A DNA stretch of 64,000 nucleotides from Janthinobacterium sp. 67. Its GTDB lineage: Bacteria; Pseudomonadota; Gammaproteobacteria; Burkholderiales; Burkholderiaceae_D. The position numbers and the translations under genes were made by a program. The notes under the pieces were generated by a model that saw only the letters and a list, made by a program, of their open reading frames with translations, was not told where the DNA came from and searched no databases. The stretch lies in assembly GCF_002797895.1 (NCBI RefSeq), contig NZ_PGES01000001.1, positions 62,001-126,000 on the forward strand, written 5' to 3'. This document shows, piece after piece, positions 53,430 to 63,488 of this stretch; position 1 is the first letter of the stretch; every line of letters begins with the position of its first letter.

Positions 53430-54884
53430 ATGGCTATCCACAAAATATGTCGCTCCGGATCTTGCGCAGAAGTTCTTAAGAGATTCTTAACGGCTGGCGG
53501 CGGCGTGAAAACCTGGTCCTTGCGGCGTACCTTGCTGGCCGTGCTGCTGGGCCTGACTCTGTCCCTGTGGGTGGGCAGCGCCGCCATCGTGTACGTGGAA
53601 GCGCGCCGCGAAAGCCAGGAATTGTTCGACCAGTCGCTGACCGAAACGGGCCATCTGCTGCTGTCGCTGGTGGAAAAGGATGCGCGCGAACACGGCTTGA
53701 CGGGGCCCATCGACCTGCCCCTGCGCGGCCAGCCGAATCCCCACCAGTATTTGCTGTTCAAGGTGCGCGACGCGCAGCAGCGCGTCCTGTACCGCAATGA
53801 CGCGGCGTCCGACATCGCCCTGTCGCGCAGCGCGCCGGACGGCCTGTCCTGGACCAGCATCGGCGGCCAGCGCTGGCGGTTGTTTTCGCTGTGGGACCCG
53901 CAGCGCACTTTGCAACTGCTGGTGGCCGAGCCGACCAGCCACCGCGACGACATCAGCCGCGGCTTCTTTTACCGCATCGCGCTGTTTGGCCTGCTGCTGG
54001 TGGCGCTGGCCACGATTGCCATCTGGTGGAGCATCCACCGCGTGTTTCGCGTGCTGCAGGCGTGCGCCGATGAAGTGTCGGCGCGCACGCCCGATGAACT
54101 GGCCGACGTCAGGCTCGCGGGCGCGCCCGCCGAGCTGCATCCGCTGCTGCTGGAAATAAACCGCCTGTTCGGCAGGGTGCGGCAAAGCCGCGACAACGAG
54201 CAGCGCTTCACGGCCGATGCGGCGCACGAATTGCGCACGCCGCTGGCCGCCATCAAGACCAATCTGCAAGTGCTGCAGCGGGCCCGCAGCGCGGACGAAC
54301 GCGAGGAATTCATCGCCGCCCTGGGCGCCAGCGTGGAGCGCGCCACGCGCCTCGTCAACCAGTTGCTGGCGCTGGCGCGGCTCGATCCGCAGTCGCAAGC
54401 GGAGACGGCGCTGGCGCCGGGCGACCTGACGCACCTGCTGGCGCAGCAGGGCGCGCAATGGCAGGCGCTGGCCGCGCCGTACGGGCTGTCGCTGAGCGTG
54501 AACATGGCGCCGGCGCCGTGCGCGCTGCACGCGGACAGCCTGCAGCTGCTGCTGCGCAACCTGGTCGACAATGCCCTGCGCTACACGCCGGCACCGGGCT
54601 TTGTGGCCGTCAGCTGCGGCGTGGAGAATGGGCGCAGCTGCCTGCGCGTGGCCGATACGGGACCGGGCATCGCTCAGGAATGGCACGAGCGCGCGTTCGA
54701 GCGCTTCGTGCGCCTGGGTGGCGGGCAGTTGCCGGGCAGCGGCCTGGGACTGTCCATCGTGCGCCGCATCGCCGAGCGGCATGGGGCGCACATCGTGCTT
54801 GGCACGGGCTTGCAGGGCAGGGGGCTGGCGGTGACGCTCGTGTTTCCCGCGCCTGGCGTGGCCAACGGCTGCGCGATCCGATAG
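53430..54884 (+). CDS. Sensor histidine kinase (QseC/PfeS-like)
   Basis: 484 residues from the ATG at 53430; a GTG at 53505 (VKTWSLRRTLL) gives a more usual N-terminus and may be the real start. TM1 (LLAVLLGLTLSLWVGSAAIVY), a periplasmic sensor of about 110 residues, TM2 (IALFGLLLVALATIAIWW), HAMP-like linker, HisKA with phosphorylated His266 (DAAHELRTPLAAIK), then N box (NLVDNALRYTP), G1 (VADTGPGIA) and G2 (GSGLGLSIVRRIA). Partner of the OmpR-type regulator upstream. Its promoter overlaps the receptor control region. Confidence 0.92.
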   Translation: MAIHKICRSGSCAEVLKRFLTAGGGVKTWSLRRTLLAVLLGLTLSLWVGSAAIVYVEARRESQELFDQSLTETGHLLLSLVEKDAREHGLTGPIDLPLRGQPNPHQYLLFKVRDAQQRVLYRNDAASDIALSRSAPDGLSWTSIGGQRWRLFSLWDPQRTLQLLVAEPTSHRDDISRGFFYRIALFGLLLVALATIAIWWSIHRVFRVLQACADEVSARTPDELADVRLAGAPAELHPLLLEINRLFGRVRQSRDNEQRFTADAAHELRTPLAAIKTNLQVLQRARSADEREEFIAALGASVERATRLVNQLLALARLDPQSQAETALAPGDLTHLLAQQGAQWQALAAPYGLSLSVNMAPAPCALHADSLQLLLRNLVDNALRYTPAPGFVAVSCGVENGRSCLRVADTGPGIAQEWHERAFERFVRLGGGQLPGSGLGLSIVRRIAERHGAHIVLGTGLQGRGLAVTLVFPAPGVANGCAIR

Positions 54885-54929
54885 CGATAAAACGCACAAG
54901 ACGGATGCGGAATGCGGTATCTTTCTGTT

Positions 54930-56213
54930 ATGCACAGCCCACACCAGCACACGCCTCCCGACATCCCTTCCTTATCCCTGGCCGCCGCGCGCGCCTTGCA
55001 CCTGGCCGCGCAGGGCCTGCTGCAGGCGCGCCGCAAGAAAGCCGTGAAGGCCGACGTGCTGGCCGCCATCCGCCAGATGGGCGTGCTGCAGATCGACACC
55101 ATCCACGTGGTGGCGCGCAGCCCGTATCTGGTGTTGTGGAGCCGGCTGGGCGACTATCCGCAGCCATGGCTCGAGCAATTGCTGGCCGAGGGTGCGCTGT
55201 TCGAATACTGGGCGCATGAAGCGTGCTTCGTGCCCATCGAAGACTATGGCTTGTACCGCCACCGCATGCTGGACCCGGCCGCCATGGGCTGGAAGTATTC
55301 CGTCAAATGGATGTCCGAGCAGGGCGACGCCGTCGCTTCCGTGCTCGAACATATCCGCGCCAACGGCGCTGCGCGCTCGGCCGATTTCGAGCGCACGGAT
55401 GGCAAGGCAGGCGGCTGGTGGAGCTGGAAGCCGGAAAAGCGCTCGCTCGAAGTACTGTTCACGTCGGGCGTGCTGATGATCGCCAAGCGCCATCAGTTCC
55501 AGCGTTATTACGACCTGGCCGAACGTGTTTTGCCGGGCTGGCACGACGGCTTGCTGCCGACCGAAGAACAGGTGCGCCGGCGCCTGCTGCTGGCCAGCGT
55601 GAAGGCGCTGGGCCTGGCGCGGGCCAGCTGGATCAGTGACTACTTCCGCACGAAACAGCCACGCGCCAGCCTGACGCATGATTTGCAGGCGCTGGCGGAT
55701 GAGGGCGCGCTGCTGCGCTGTACGGTCGACGGCTGGATGGACGCCGTGTACGTGCATGCCGGGCATGGGGAGTTGCTGCGCGACGCGGCTGCCGGCAAGC
55801 TGGCGCCCACCCTGACGACGATTTTATCTCCGTTCGACCCCGTCGTCTGGGACCGGCGCCGCGCGCTGGAATTGTTCGGCTTCGACTACCGGCTCGAGTG
55901 CTATACGCCCGCTGAAAAACGCCGCTATGGCTATTTCAGCTTGCCGATCTTGCGGCGCGGCGCGCTCGTGGGGCGGATGGACGCCAAGGCGCACCGCGCG
56001 CAGGGGCGCTTCGAGATCAAGTCGCTGGCGCTGGAGGACGGCGTGCGCGTCAGCCCCCGCCTGGTGCAGGACGTGGCCGGCGCCGTGCGGCGCCTGGCGC
56101 TGTGGCATGCCTGCCCGCAGGTCGAGATAGCCCAGGCGCAGCCGGCCGCTTTTGGCGCGCTGCTGGCCGAGGCGCTGCAAGACGGCGATGCCGCCGCAAG
56201 GCGGGCCGCATGA
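54930..56213 (+). CDS. ycaQ: YcaQ/AlkX-family DNA glycosylase (winged-helix, crosslink unhooking)
   Basis: 427 residues. HTH_42 (formerly DUF1006) family. The catalytic Q-x-D motif is LQIDTIHVV with Gln54 and Asp56, as in E. coli YcaQ (AlkX), which removes N7-linked crosslinks and bulky alkyl adducts, rather than QxQ of AlkZ. Family text VARSPYLVLWSRLGDY, LFEYWAHEACFVP, PFDPVVWDRRR and RMDAKAHR follows. The ATG at 54912 is an alternative. Its stop overlaps the start of the DUF2804 gene (ATGA). Confidence 0.9.
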   Translation: MHSPHQHTPPDIPSLSLAAARALHLAAQGLLQARRKKAVKADVLAAIRQMGVLQIDTIHVVARSPYLVLWSRLGDYPQPWLEQLLAEGALFEYWAHEACFVPIEDYGLYRHRMLDPAAMGWKYSVKWMSEQGDAVASVLEHIRANGAARSADFERTDGKAGGWWSWKPEKRSLEVLFTSGVLMIAKRHQFQRYYDLAERVLPGWHDGLLPTEEQVRRRLLLASVKALGLARASWISDYFRTKQPRASLTHDLQALADEGALLRCTVDGWMDAVYVHAGHGELLRDAAAGKLAPTLTTILSPFDPVVWDRRRALELFGFDYRLECYTPAEKRRYGYFSLPILRRGALVGRMDAKAHRAQGRFEIKSLALEDGVRVSPRLVQDVAGAVRRLALWHACPQVEIAQAQPAAFGALLAEALQDGDAAARRAA

Positions 56214-57202
56214 TGCTGCCGCCGGCTCCCTCCCATCTGCTCGGCGCGGACGGCCAGCCATGTTTTGGCCGCTACACGGGCCAGCTGGACGCCTTCGACT
56301 GGGCCGCGCTGGCGCCGCCGCACGCGCGCGGCGCCTTGTGGCGGCTGTTCCACCACAAGCGCTGGCATTACGTGGCCCTGTCGACACCGGCCGTATTTTG
56401 CGGCGTGGCCATCGTCGACCTGGGCTGGACCAGCACGGCGTTCGCGTATGCCTTCGACCGCCACAAGGGCAAGATCGTGGCGACCTTTTCGCAGGATGGC
56501 ATCCCCGGCCTGTGCGCGTCGGTGGCGCCGCATGCGGGCGCGAGCAGCCGTTTCCGTTTTTTGTCGCACAAGATCAGCATCGAGGCGCAGCCGCAGCAGC
56601 GCTGCCGTCTGCGGCTCGATTGCGGCCATTTCGGCATCGATGCGGAATGGGGCCCGCCCGTGGCGCCCACCTTGCTGGCCATCGGCCCCGTGGGCGAGGG
56701 CGGCAGCGTGCATGCGACGCAAAAGTCGGGCGGCTTGCCCTTGTGGGGCACCGTGCGCTGCGGCGCCGTCGGCTACAGTCTGGACGACGGCGTGGCCAGC
56801 TTCGATTATTCGAACGGGCTGCTGGCGCGCGAGACGGAATGGCGCTGGGCTTCGGCGCACAGCCTGGACCTCGGTTTCAATCTGCAGGCCGGCTATTTCG
56901 GCGCGCATGAAAACGCGCTCTGGCTCGATGGCCAGCTGTATGCGCTGGGCCGCGCGCATTTCGACTTCAATCCCGATAATCCGCTGGCGCCGTGGCATGT
57001 GTGGACGGACGACGATCTGCTGGACCTGCACTTCAAGCCGGAAGGCGCGCGGCGCGAAGACAAAAACCTGTGGATCGCCGCCAGCCGCTACATCCAGCCC
57101 ATCGGCACGTTCAGCGGCTGGGTGCGCACCAGCGCGGACTCTCCCAAGCGCATCGTGGCGCAGCTGGCGGGCGTGACGGAAAGCCACCGCTCGCGCTGGT
57201 AA
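56210..57202 (+). CDS. DUF2804 family protein
   Basis: 330 residues, no signal peptide. It matches DUF2804: FGRYTGQLDAFDWAALAPPHARG, HHKRWHYVALST, FDYSNGLLARETEWRWASAHS, GAHENALWLDG and DLHFKPEGARREDKNLWIAAS. The family is of unknown function, predicted to be a beta-rich protein. Start ATGATG at 56210 overlaps the ycaQ stop by 4 bases, so the two are coupled. AAGGCGGG provides a ribosome site. Confidence 0.85.
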   Translation: MMLPPAPSHLLGADGQPCFGRYTGQLDAFDWAALAPPHARGALWRLFHHKRWHYVALSTPAVFCGVAIVDLGWTSTAFAYAFDRHKGKIVATFSQDGIPGLCASVAPHAGASSRFRFLSHKISIEAQPQQRCRLRLDCGHFGIDAEWGPPVAPTLLAIGPVGEGGSVHATQKSGGLPLWGTVRCGAVGYSLDDGVASFDYSNGLLARETEWRWASAHSLDLGFNLQAGYFGAHENALWLDGQLYALGRAHFDFNPDNPLAPWHVWTDDDLLDLHFKPEGARREDKNLWIAASRYIQPIGTFSGWVRTSADSPKRIVAQLAGVTESHRSRW

Positions 57203-57301
57203 GCATGCTTTTTCGCGAAACACATCGCAAGGTCAAATTTATTTGCCTGCGCATCCTTTACACTGGCGCACAGTCGCTCCGGCAAACCATGAGGCCAGAA
57301 C

Positions 57302-59968
57302 ATGAGTATCCGTAATCTCGACAAGCTGTTCAAGCCGGCCTCGGTGGCCCTGATCGGTGCCACGGCGCGCGAGCGCAAGCTGGGCGCCATCGCCCTGTAC
57401 AACCTGCTGGGCGGCGGCTACCAAGGGGAAATCTGGCCCGTCAATCCCAAGTACGACGAGCTGATGGGCCTGAAATGCTACCGCAAGCTGGCGCACTTGC
57501 CCAAGGCGCCGGACCTGGCCATCATCTGCACGCCGCCCGCCACCATCACGGCGCTGATCCGCGAACTGGGCGCGCTGGGCACGCGCGCGGCCATCGTCAT
57601 GACGTCGGGCCTCGATCCCGTGCGCGAGCAGTCGCTGCGCCTGGCCATGCTGAAGGCGGCCAAGCCGCATTTGCTGCGTATCCTGGGGCCGAACAGCATG
57701 GGCCTGCTGGTGCCGAAGCTGGGCTTGAACGCCAGCTTCGCCCATGTCGGCGCGACGAGCGGCAAGATCGCCTTCGTGTCGCAATCGGGCGCGCTCGTGT
57801 CGGGCGTGCTCGATTGGGCCAGTGCGCACGGCGTGGGCTTTTCCAAGTTCATTTCGCTCGGCACCAGCTACGACATCGATTTCGGCGACCTGCTCGACTA
57901 CCTGGCCGGCGACGTCGACACGGCCGCCATCCTGCTGTACATGGAAGACATCCAGGCGGCGCGCAAATTCATGTCGGCCGCGCGGGCGGCCGCGCGCAGC
58001 AAGCCCGTCATCGTCCTGAAAGCGGGGCGCGAGGCGGAAGGCGCGGCCATGGCGGCCTGGCATACGGGCGCGCTGGCCGGCTCGGACGCCGTGTACGACG
58101 CGGCCATCCGCCGCGCCGGCATGCTGCGCGTGTATTCGGCCGAGGAACTGTTCGACGCCGTGGAAACCTTGACGCATATCCGCTCGCAGCGCGGCGAGCG
58201 CCTGGCGATCCTGTGCAACGGCGGCGGCCTGGGCGTGATGGCGACCGACGCGCTGGTGGGCAGCGGCGGCAAGCTGGCCGAGCTGTCGCCCGATACCGTG
58301 ATCGCGCTGGAAAAGGCGCTGCCACGCGGCTGGTCGCACGACAACCCCGTCGGCTTGCCCGGCGACGCGGCCGTGCAGCGCTATGCCGACGCCATCAAGC
58401 CGCTGCTCGACGAGCCGCAGGCGGACGCCTTGCTGCTGCTGCACGCGCCCACGGCCATGGTCTCGTCGATCGACATCGCCGAAGCCGTCACGCCGCTGAT
58501 CAAGGCCACCTCGCGCACGGTGCTGTCATGCCTGCTGGGCGGCACCACGGTGGCGCCCGCGCGCCAGGTCTTCAACCGGGCCGGCATTCCCACCTACGAC
58601 ACGCCGGAAAAGGCCGTGCATGGCTTCATGCAGATCGTGCAGTACCGGCGCAACCAGGAAACCCTGATGCAGGTGCCGGCGCAGCTGCCCATGTCGGCGA
58701 CGCCGCGCCGCGCGCGCGTGCGCGAAATCGTCGCCGCCGCGCTGGCGGCCGGCCAGACGGTGCTCGGCGAATGCCGCTCGAAAGAGATTCTTGCCGCCTA
58801 CGGCATTCCCGTCGCCACCACGCGCATGGCGGCCGACGTGGAAGAGGCGCTGGCCGTGGCGGCCGACATCGGCTATCCCGTCGCGCTGAAGATCCATTCG
58901 CCCGACATCGCCCACAAATCCGACGTGGGCGGCGTGGCGCTCGACCTCGACACGCCCGACATACTGCGCACGGCCGCCGCCGCCATGGAGAAGCGCGTGC
59001 GCCGCATGCGCCCCGACGCGCTGATCGACGGCTTCACGGTGCAGCAGATGGCGCGCCGGCCGCAATCGCATGAACTGATCGTCGGCGTCACGACGGACGC
59101 CGCCTTCGGCCCCGTGATCCTGGTGGGGCAGGGCGGCATCGCCGTGGAAGTGACGGCCGATCACGCCATCGGCCTGCCGCCGCTGAACATGGTGCTGGCG
59201 CGCGACATGCTGGCGCGCACGCGCGTGTCGAAACTGCTGGCCGGCTACCGCAACCAGCCGCCGGCCGACATCGACGCCATCTGCTACACCTTGATCCAGG
59301 TGGCCGAACTGGTGGCCGACATCGGCGAACTGGCCGAACTCGACATCAACCCGCTGGTGGCCGACGCCGACGGCGTGATCGCCCTCGACGCGCGCATCCG
59401 CCTGCAGCCCGGGCAAAAGAGCGACCGCCTGGCCATCCGCCCGTATCCGCAGGAGCTGGAAGAGCAGGTGACGTGGATGGAGCAATCGATTCTGCTGCGC
59501 CCCATCCGTCCCGAGGATGCGCCGCAGCACATGGACCTGTTCCACGCGCTGGACCCGGACGACGTGCGCCTGCGCTTCTTCACGTCCATGCGCGAGCTGC
59601 CCGTGTCGCAGCTGGCGCGCCTGACGCAGATCGACTACGACCGCGCCATGGCTTTTATTGCCACCCACACGGGCCCGGACGGCAAGCCGGAAACCCTGGG
59701 CGTGGTGCGCGCCGTGGCCGACCCGGACAATATCCACGCCGATTTCGCCATCGCCGTGCGCTCGGCCCTGAAGGGCAAGGGGCTGGGCCACATCCTGTTC
59801 GAGAAGCTCGTCGACTATTTCCGCAGCCGGGGCACGGAAGCGCTGGTGGGCGAGGCCATGGCGCGCAACAAGGGCATGCAGCGGCTCGTGAAAAGTTTTG
59901 GCGGCGAAGTCACGCCATCGGAAGAGCCCGGCGTCGTCAACCTGCATATCGGCCTGCGCGCGCCGTAA
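57302..59968 (+). CDS. pat: Pat/Pka-type protein lysine acetyltransferase (NDP-forming acyl-CoA synthetase-like + GNAT)
   Basis: 888 residues (E. coli PatZ/Pka 886). An N-terminal CoA-binding and ligase-CoA region (LFKPASVALIGATARERKLG, SQSGALVSGVLDWAS, HTGALAGSDAVYDAAIRRAG), an ATP-grasp-like part (about 490-690, KIHSPDIAHKSDVGGVALD), and a C-terminal GNAT domain (ALKGKGLGHILFEKLVDYFRSRG, NKGMQRLVKSFGGEV). It acetylates lysines of central enzymes such as acetyl-CoA synthetase. Whether the synthetase half keeps catalysis cannot be judged. It starts 100 bases after DUF2804 and stands alone. Confidence 0.93.
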   Translation: MSIRNLDKLFKPASVALIGATARERKLGAIALYNLLGGGYQGEIWPVNPKYDELMGLKCYRKLAHLPKAPDLAIICTPPATITALIRELGALGTRAAIVMTSGLDPVREQSLRLAMLKAAKPHLLRILGPNSMGLLVPKLGLNASFAHVGATSGKIAFVSQSGALVSGVLDWASAHGVGFSKFISLGTSYDIDFGDLLDYLAGDVDTAAILLYMEDIQAARKFMSAARAAARSKPVIVLKAGREAEGAAMAAWHTGALAGSDAVYDAAIRRAGMLRVYSAEELFDAVETLTHIRSQRGERLAILCNGGGLGVMATDALVGSGGKLAELSPDTVIALEKALPRGWSHDNPVGLPGDAAVQRYADAIKPLLDEPQADALLLLHAPTAMVSSIDIAEAVTPLIKATSRTVLSCLLGGTTVAPARQVFNRAGIPTYDTPEKAVHGFMQIVQYRRNQETLMQVPAQLPMSATPRRARVREIVAAALAAGQTVLGECRSKEILAAYGIPVATTRMAADVEEALAVAADIGYPVALKIHSPDIAHKSDVGGVALDLDTPDILRTAAAAMEKRVRRMRPDALIDGFTVQQMARRPQSHELIVGVTTDAAFGPVILVGQGGIAVEVTADHAIGLPPLNMVLARDMLARTRVSKLLAGYRNQPPADIDAICYTLIQVAELVADIGELAELDINPLVADADGVIALDARIRLQPGQKSDRLAIRPYPQELEEQVTWMEQSILLRPIRPEDAPQHMDLFHALDPDDVRLRFFTSMRELPVSQLARLTQIDYDRAMAFIATHTGPDGKPETLGVVRAVADPDNIHADFAIAVRSALKGKGLGHILFEKLVDYFRSRGTEALVGEAMARNKGMQRLVKSFGGEVTPSEEPGVVNLHIGLRAP

Positions 59969-60083
59969 AAGAAAGCGCGGCTGGCCCGCCGCGGGTTTGT
60001 GCAGGATCAAACCGGGCCCTGTCGGTAGTCTTTACACTTTCACTTCCAGGATGATATATCCGGCACGCTTTGGGAGTGAGTGC

Positions 60084-60713
60084 ATGCTTACGGCAACATA
60101 TATATTGGTGTCCCTGTCGGTGGAACAGTCCAGCATTCGCATGAGCCTGCTGGCCTTTCAGAAGTACATGCACGTGCAGCTGCGCCAGCAAAGTAGGCTG
60201 AGCCTGACGCAACTGCAGTATGCGGGCGACTGGCTGAACCGGCTGTACCAGGGCGGTTACTGGCGCAAGGTGGAGATGTATCTGATCCCCGCCATCCGCC
60301 AGGCCACGCCGCATGCGGACGGTTTGCTCAATGAGCTCAACGGCTTGAACCACGCGGCGCTGGAAAGCATCAATGTCGTGCAGCAGCGCGCGGGCGCCGT
60401 CCTCGACCATTCCGAATTGCAGGCCGAGCAGCTGTGCGCGGCCATCGACGCCTTTTGCGGGGCCTTGCTGCAACGCCTGGAAAAAGAAGAGCGCGAGCTG
60501 TTCGCGCTGGCGCGCAAGGTCATCGTGGGCGAAGCGTGGTTTGCCATCGCCTACCAGTTCCTCGCCCACGATGCGCGCGCGCAGGAAGCGCGCCGTGGCA
60601 AGGCGCAGGTGCTGCCCTTTGTTTTGCCGGCAGCCGGCGGCGCCGCAACGGCGGCGGATGCCGCAGAGTCCGCGCCTCGCGTGCCGCCACAGCCGCTGCG
60701 TGCGCAGGCTTGA
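60084..60713 (+). CDS. Helical protein of unknown function, hemerythrin-like pattern
   Basis: 209 residues from the ATG at 60084, with GGGAGTGAGTGC upstream; the longer frame overlaps the acetyltransferase end. Mostly helical. LLNELNGLNHAALESI and LQRLEKEERELFALARKV resemble HHE (hemerythrin) helices, though few His remain, so metal binding is doubtful. C-terminal low-complexity Ala/Pro tail. Unknown role. A 186-base gap follows before the DUF349 gene. Confidence 0.65.
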   Translation: MLTATYILVSLSVEQSSIRMSLLAFQKYMHVQLRQQSRLSLTQLQYAGDWLNRLYQGGYWRKVEMYLIPAIRQATPHADGLLNELNGLNHAALESINVVQQRAGAVLDHSELQAEQLCAAIDAFCGALLQRLEKEERELFALARKVIVGEAWFAIAYQFLAHDARAQEARRGKAQVLPFVLPAAGGAATAADAAESAPRVPPQPLRAQA

Positions 60714-60899
60714 ACGGGTAGCGAGCGCACACCACGCCTGGCGGCATGTGCCTGGGCTGTGATGGCGGCTGGCACCGCTTCATAGGGAAAAGATACAGGG
60801 AAAGATTCGCTTTATCCATTTGATAACTTGTTCAGTCCTGTCCGATGCAATACCCCGGGCTTTGTTATGATGGTGGTTTTGATCCACGCGAAACCCGTC

Positions 60900-63488
60900 A
60901 TGTTCGAATTTCTCTTCAAGCGTTCTGCCAGCAAGACTGCCGCTCCCGATCCTGTCGTGGCAGAACAGGCCGCCGCCTCGGCGCAGAGCGCATCGCGCCG
61001 CGCCGAACAGGTTGCGCGTGCCCATGCCGTGGCGGGCGACGAAGCCGCCGCCGCCGATTTTATTGTTTCCAGTGAATTTGCCGATGCCCGTCTGATCGCG
61101 GCCGAACACGTCCATGCCTTGCCCCTGCTGGAAAAAGTCCACCACGCCATGCGCAACACGGACCGCCGCGTGGCCAAGCTGATGCAGGGCCGCATCGACC
61201 TGATCCGTCACCAGGCTGCCGAGACGCAGCGCGCCCAGGCCAGCATCGACACGGCCCAGCGCCTGTTGAACGATGAAAAGCTGAGCCCGAACCAGGTAGC
61301 CGAGCTGGACCGCCAATGGCAAGTCATCAAGGCCACGCCCGAGCTGGCGACGGCCTTTGCCGCCGCGCGCGCCGCACTGGCCGCCCGCCTGGAAGCGCAA
61401 GTGCTGCTGCAGCGCGCCGTGATCGACGCCGTCGCCGCCGCGCGCGCGCTGGCCAGCAATGGCCAGTCCGCCGGCGAGCTGGCGCAGGCGCTGGCCCGTC
61501 TCGATGCGGAACATGCGCAGCATGCGCAATCGCCTGAGCGCGCTTCCTTGCCGAAACACCTGGAAACCGATTTCGCGCAGGCACGCGAGCAGGCGCAGTC
61601 CGCCTTGCAAGCGCTGCAGCAGCACCAGGCCGTGTTCGATGCGCGCCAGACCGCGCTGGCCGAATGGCAGGCGCAGGACGCCGCCACGCTCGATGCCGAT
61701 ACTCTGAAACGCGCCTGGCAAGCCCTGCCGCGACTGCCCGAGTCGCCATTGTCGGACAGCCTGCAACAGCAATTCGCGGCCCTGCTGGCCAGCGCCCCTG
61801 CGCCCGTGCACGCGGCGCCAGAGGCCGCGGCGGCCCATGCCGAGCCTGTATCTATACCTGTATTGCGCAAGCCGCGCCAGGAACACGCGCCCGTGTCGAA
61901 GGAAGCGACGGAGCAATTCTTCAAGGTGCTCGACGCCATGGAAGCGGCACTGCAGGATGGCTTGCTGCACGTCGCTTCCGAGCACGACAAGACTTTGCGC
62001 GATACCAAACACGGCCGTTTGACGCCGGCGCAAGCGGACCGCCTGGCCCACGTGCGCGGCGAATTCAAGCGCCTGGCCGACTGGGCGCGCTGGGGCGGCA
62101 ACGTGTCGCGCGAGGAACTGGTCAAGGCGGGCGAGGAATTGCCGGCGCTGGAACTCCCAATGGCCGAACTGGCCAAGAAAGTGGGCAGCCTGCGCGAGCG
62201 CTGGAAGTCGCTCGACACCCTGTCCGGCCCCGCGCCCAAGTCGCTGTGGGAACGTTTCGACGCGGCCTGCAGCGTGGCGTATGCGCCGGCGGCCCTGCAT
62301 TTCAAGCAACTGGCCGAAGAGCGCCACGGCAATGCGGCCAAGGCCCAGGAATTGATCGCGGAAACGGCGGCCCTGGCGGCCGAAGAAAGTACCGACTGGA
62401 AACATGTTGCTTCCGCCTCGCAGCGCTTGCGCCAGGCATGGACGCGCCTGGGCACCATCGACCGCAAGGAAAAGAAACGCCTGGACGCGGAATTTGGCGC
62501 CGCGCTGGACGCCCTGTCGAAGCCGCTGGAAACGCAGCGCCAGATCGAGACGGCGCGCCGCGAACAATTGATCGTCGAAGTGGGCTTGCTGAAACCATCG
62601 GAGCGCAACACGGTCGACATGCTCAAAGCCTTGCAGGATAAATGGCAGGAACTGGCGAAAGCCCTGCCGCTCGAGCGCCGCGCCGAACAGGCGCTGTGGC
62701 AGCGTTTCCGCGCCGCCTGCGACGATATCTTCGCCAGGCGCAAGGAAACGGCCCACGCTGCCGACCACGAGCGCCGCGAACACCTGCATGCGCGCGAAGC
62801 GCTGTGCGCCGCGCTGGAAACGGCCGTCGTGCCCGAGGGCGACGACAGGGCCCGCACCGCCTTCATCCATCACTTGCTGCGCGACACGCGCGCCGCCTGG
62901 AACGCCACGGGTCCCGTGCCGCGCGCCAGCGAAGCGAAGATCGAACAGCGCTACCAGGCGGCCGTCGCTGGCGTGCAAGCACAGGCGGACGCCATCGCCG
63001 AACGGGCAGGCGCGGCCCAGGCCAACGCCTTGCGCGACAAGCTGCGCCTGGTGCAATCGCTGGAAGCGGCACTGGCTGATGGTGGTGCCGGCGCCGACGC
63101 GCAGGCGTGGAGCGAGCGCTGGAGCGCCTTGCCGCCGCTCGACGCCCAATACGAACGCAGCCTGCAGCAGCGCTTTGCCGCCGCCCAAGGCGCGCTGGGC
63201 GAGGGCAGCGCCGCCTACGTCCAGCAATTGCAGGCCAACCAGGAGCGCTTGCTCCATGAAGTCTTGCGCCTGGAAATCGTCGCCGGCGTCGACAGCGGCA
63301 CCGAATTTGCCCGCGACCGCTTGAAAATGCAGGTGGAAGTGCTGCAATCGTCGCTGAAATCGGGCCAGAAGCCGCTCACGCAAGCGTCGCAGCTGATGCA
63401 GCTGTGCGCGATCGCCGCCGCCACCGATGCGCGCACGGCCAGCCGCATCGAAACCTTGCTGCGCCGCATAGGAGGCAACGCCAAATGA
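60900..63488 (+). CDS. DUF349 domain protein
   Basis: 862 residues from MFEFLFKRS at 60900; the longer frame adds 24 residues without a site. Highly helical, Ala/Gln/Arg-rich, with repeated W-containing units of the DUF349 type (LRERWKSLDTLSG..LWERFDAAC, LRQAWTRLGTIDRKEKKRL, LQDKWQELAKALPLERRAEQALWQRFRAACDDIFARR). No transmembrane segment. The function of these large coiled proteins is unclear. The stop overlaps the start of moaE by 4 bases (ATGA). Confidence 0.82.
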   Translation: MFEFLFKRSASKTAAPDPVVAEQAAASAQSASRRAEQVARAHAVAGDEAAAADFIVSSEFADARLIAAEHVHALPLLEKVHHAMRNTDRRVAKLMQGRIDLIRHQAAETQRAQASIDTAQRLLNDEKLSPNQVAELDRQWQVIKATPELATAFAAARAALAARLEAQVLLQRAVIDAVAAARALASNGQSAGELAQALARLDAEHAQHAQSPERASLPKHLETDFAQAREQAQSALQALQQHQAVFDARQTALAEWQAQDAATLDADTLKRAWQALPRLPESPLSDSLQQQFAALLASAPAPVHAAPEAAAAHAEPVSIPVLRKPRQEHAPVSKEATEQFFKVLDAMEAALQDGLLHVASEHDKTLRDTKHGRLTPAQADRLAHVRGEFKRLADWARWGGNVSREELVKAGEELPALELPMAELAKKVGSLRERWKSLDTLSGPAPKSLWERFDAACSVAYAPAALHFKQLAEERHGNAAKAQELIAETAALAAEESTDWKHVASASQRLRQAWTRLGTIDRKEKKRLDAEFGAALDALSKPLETQRQIETARREQLIVEVGLLKPSERNTVDMLKALQDKWQELAKALPLERRAEQALWQRFRAACDDIFARRKETAHAADHERREHLHAREALCAALETAVVPEGDDRARTAFIHHLLRDTRAAWNATGPVPRASEAKIEQRYQAAVAGVQAQADAIAERAGAAQANALRDKLRLVQSLEAALADGGAGADAQAWSERWSALPPLDAQYERSLQQRFAAAQGALGEGSAAYVQQLQANQERLLHEVLRLEIVAGVDSGTEFARDRLKMQVEVLQSSLKSGQKPLTQASQLMQLCAIAAATDARTASRIETLLRRIGGNAK

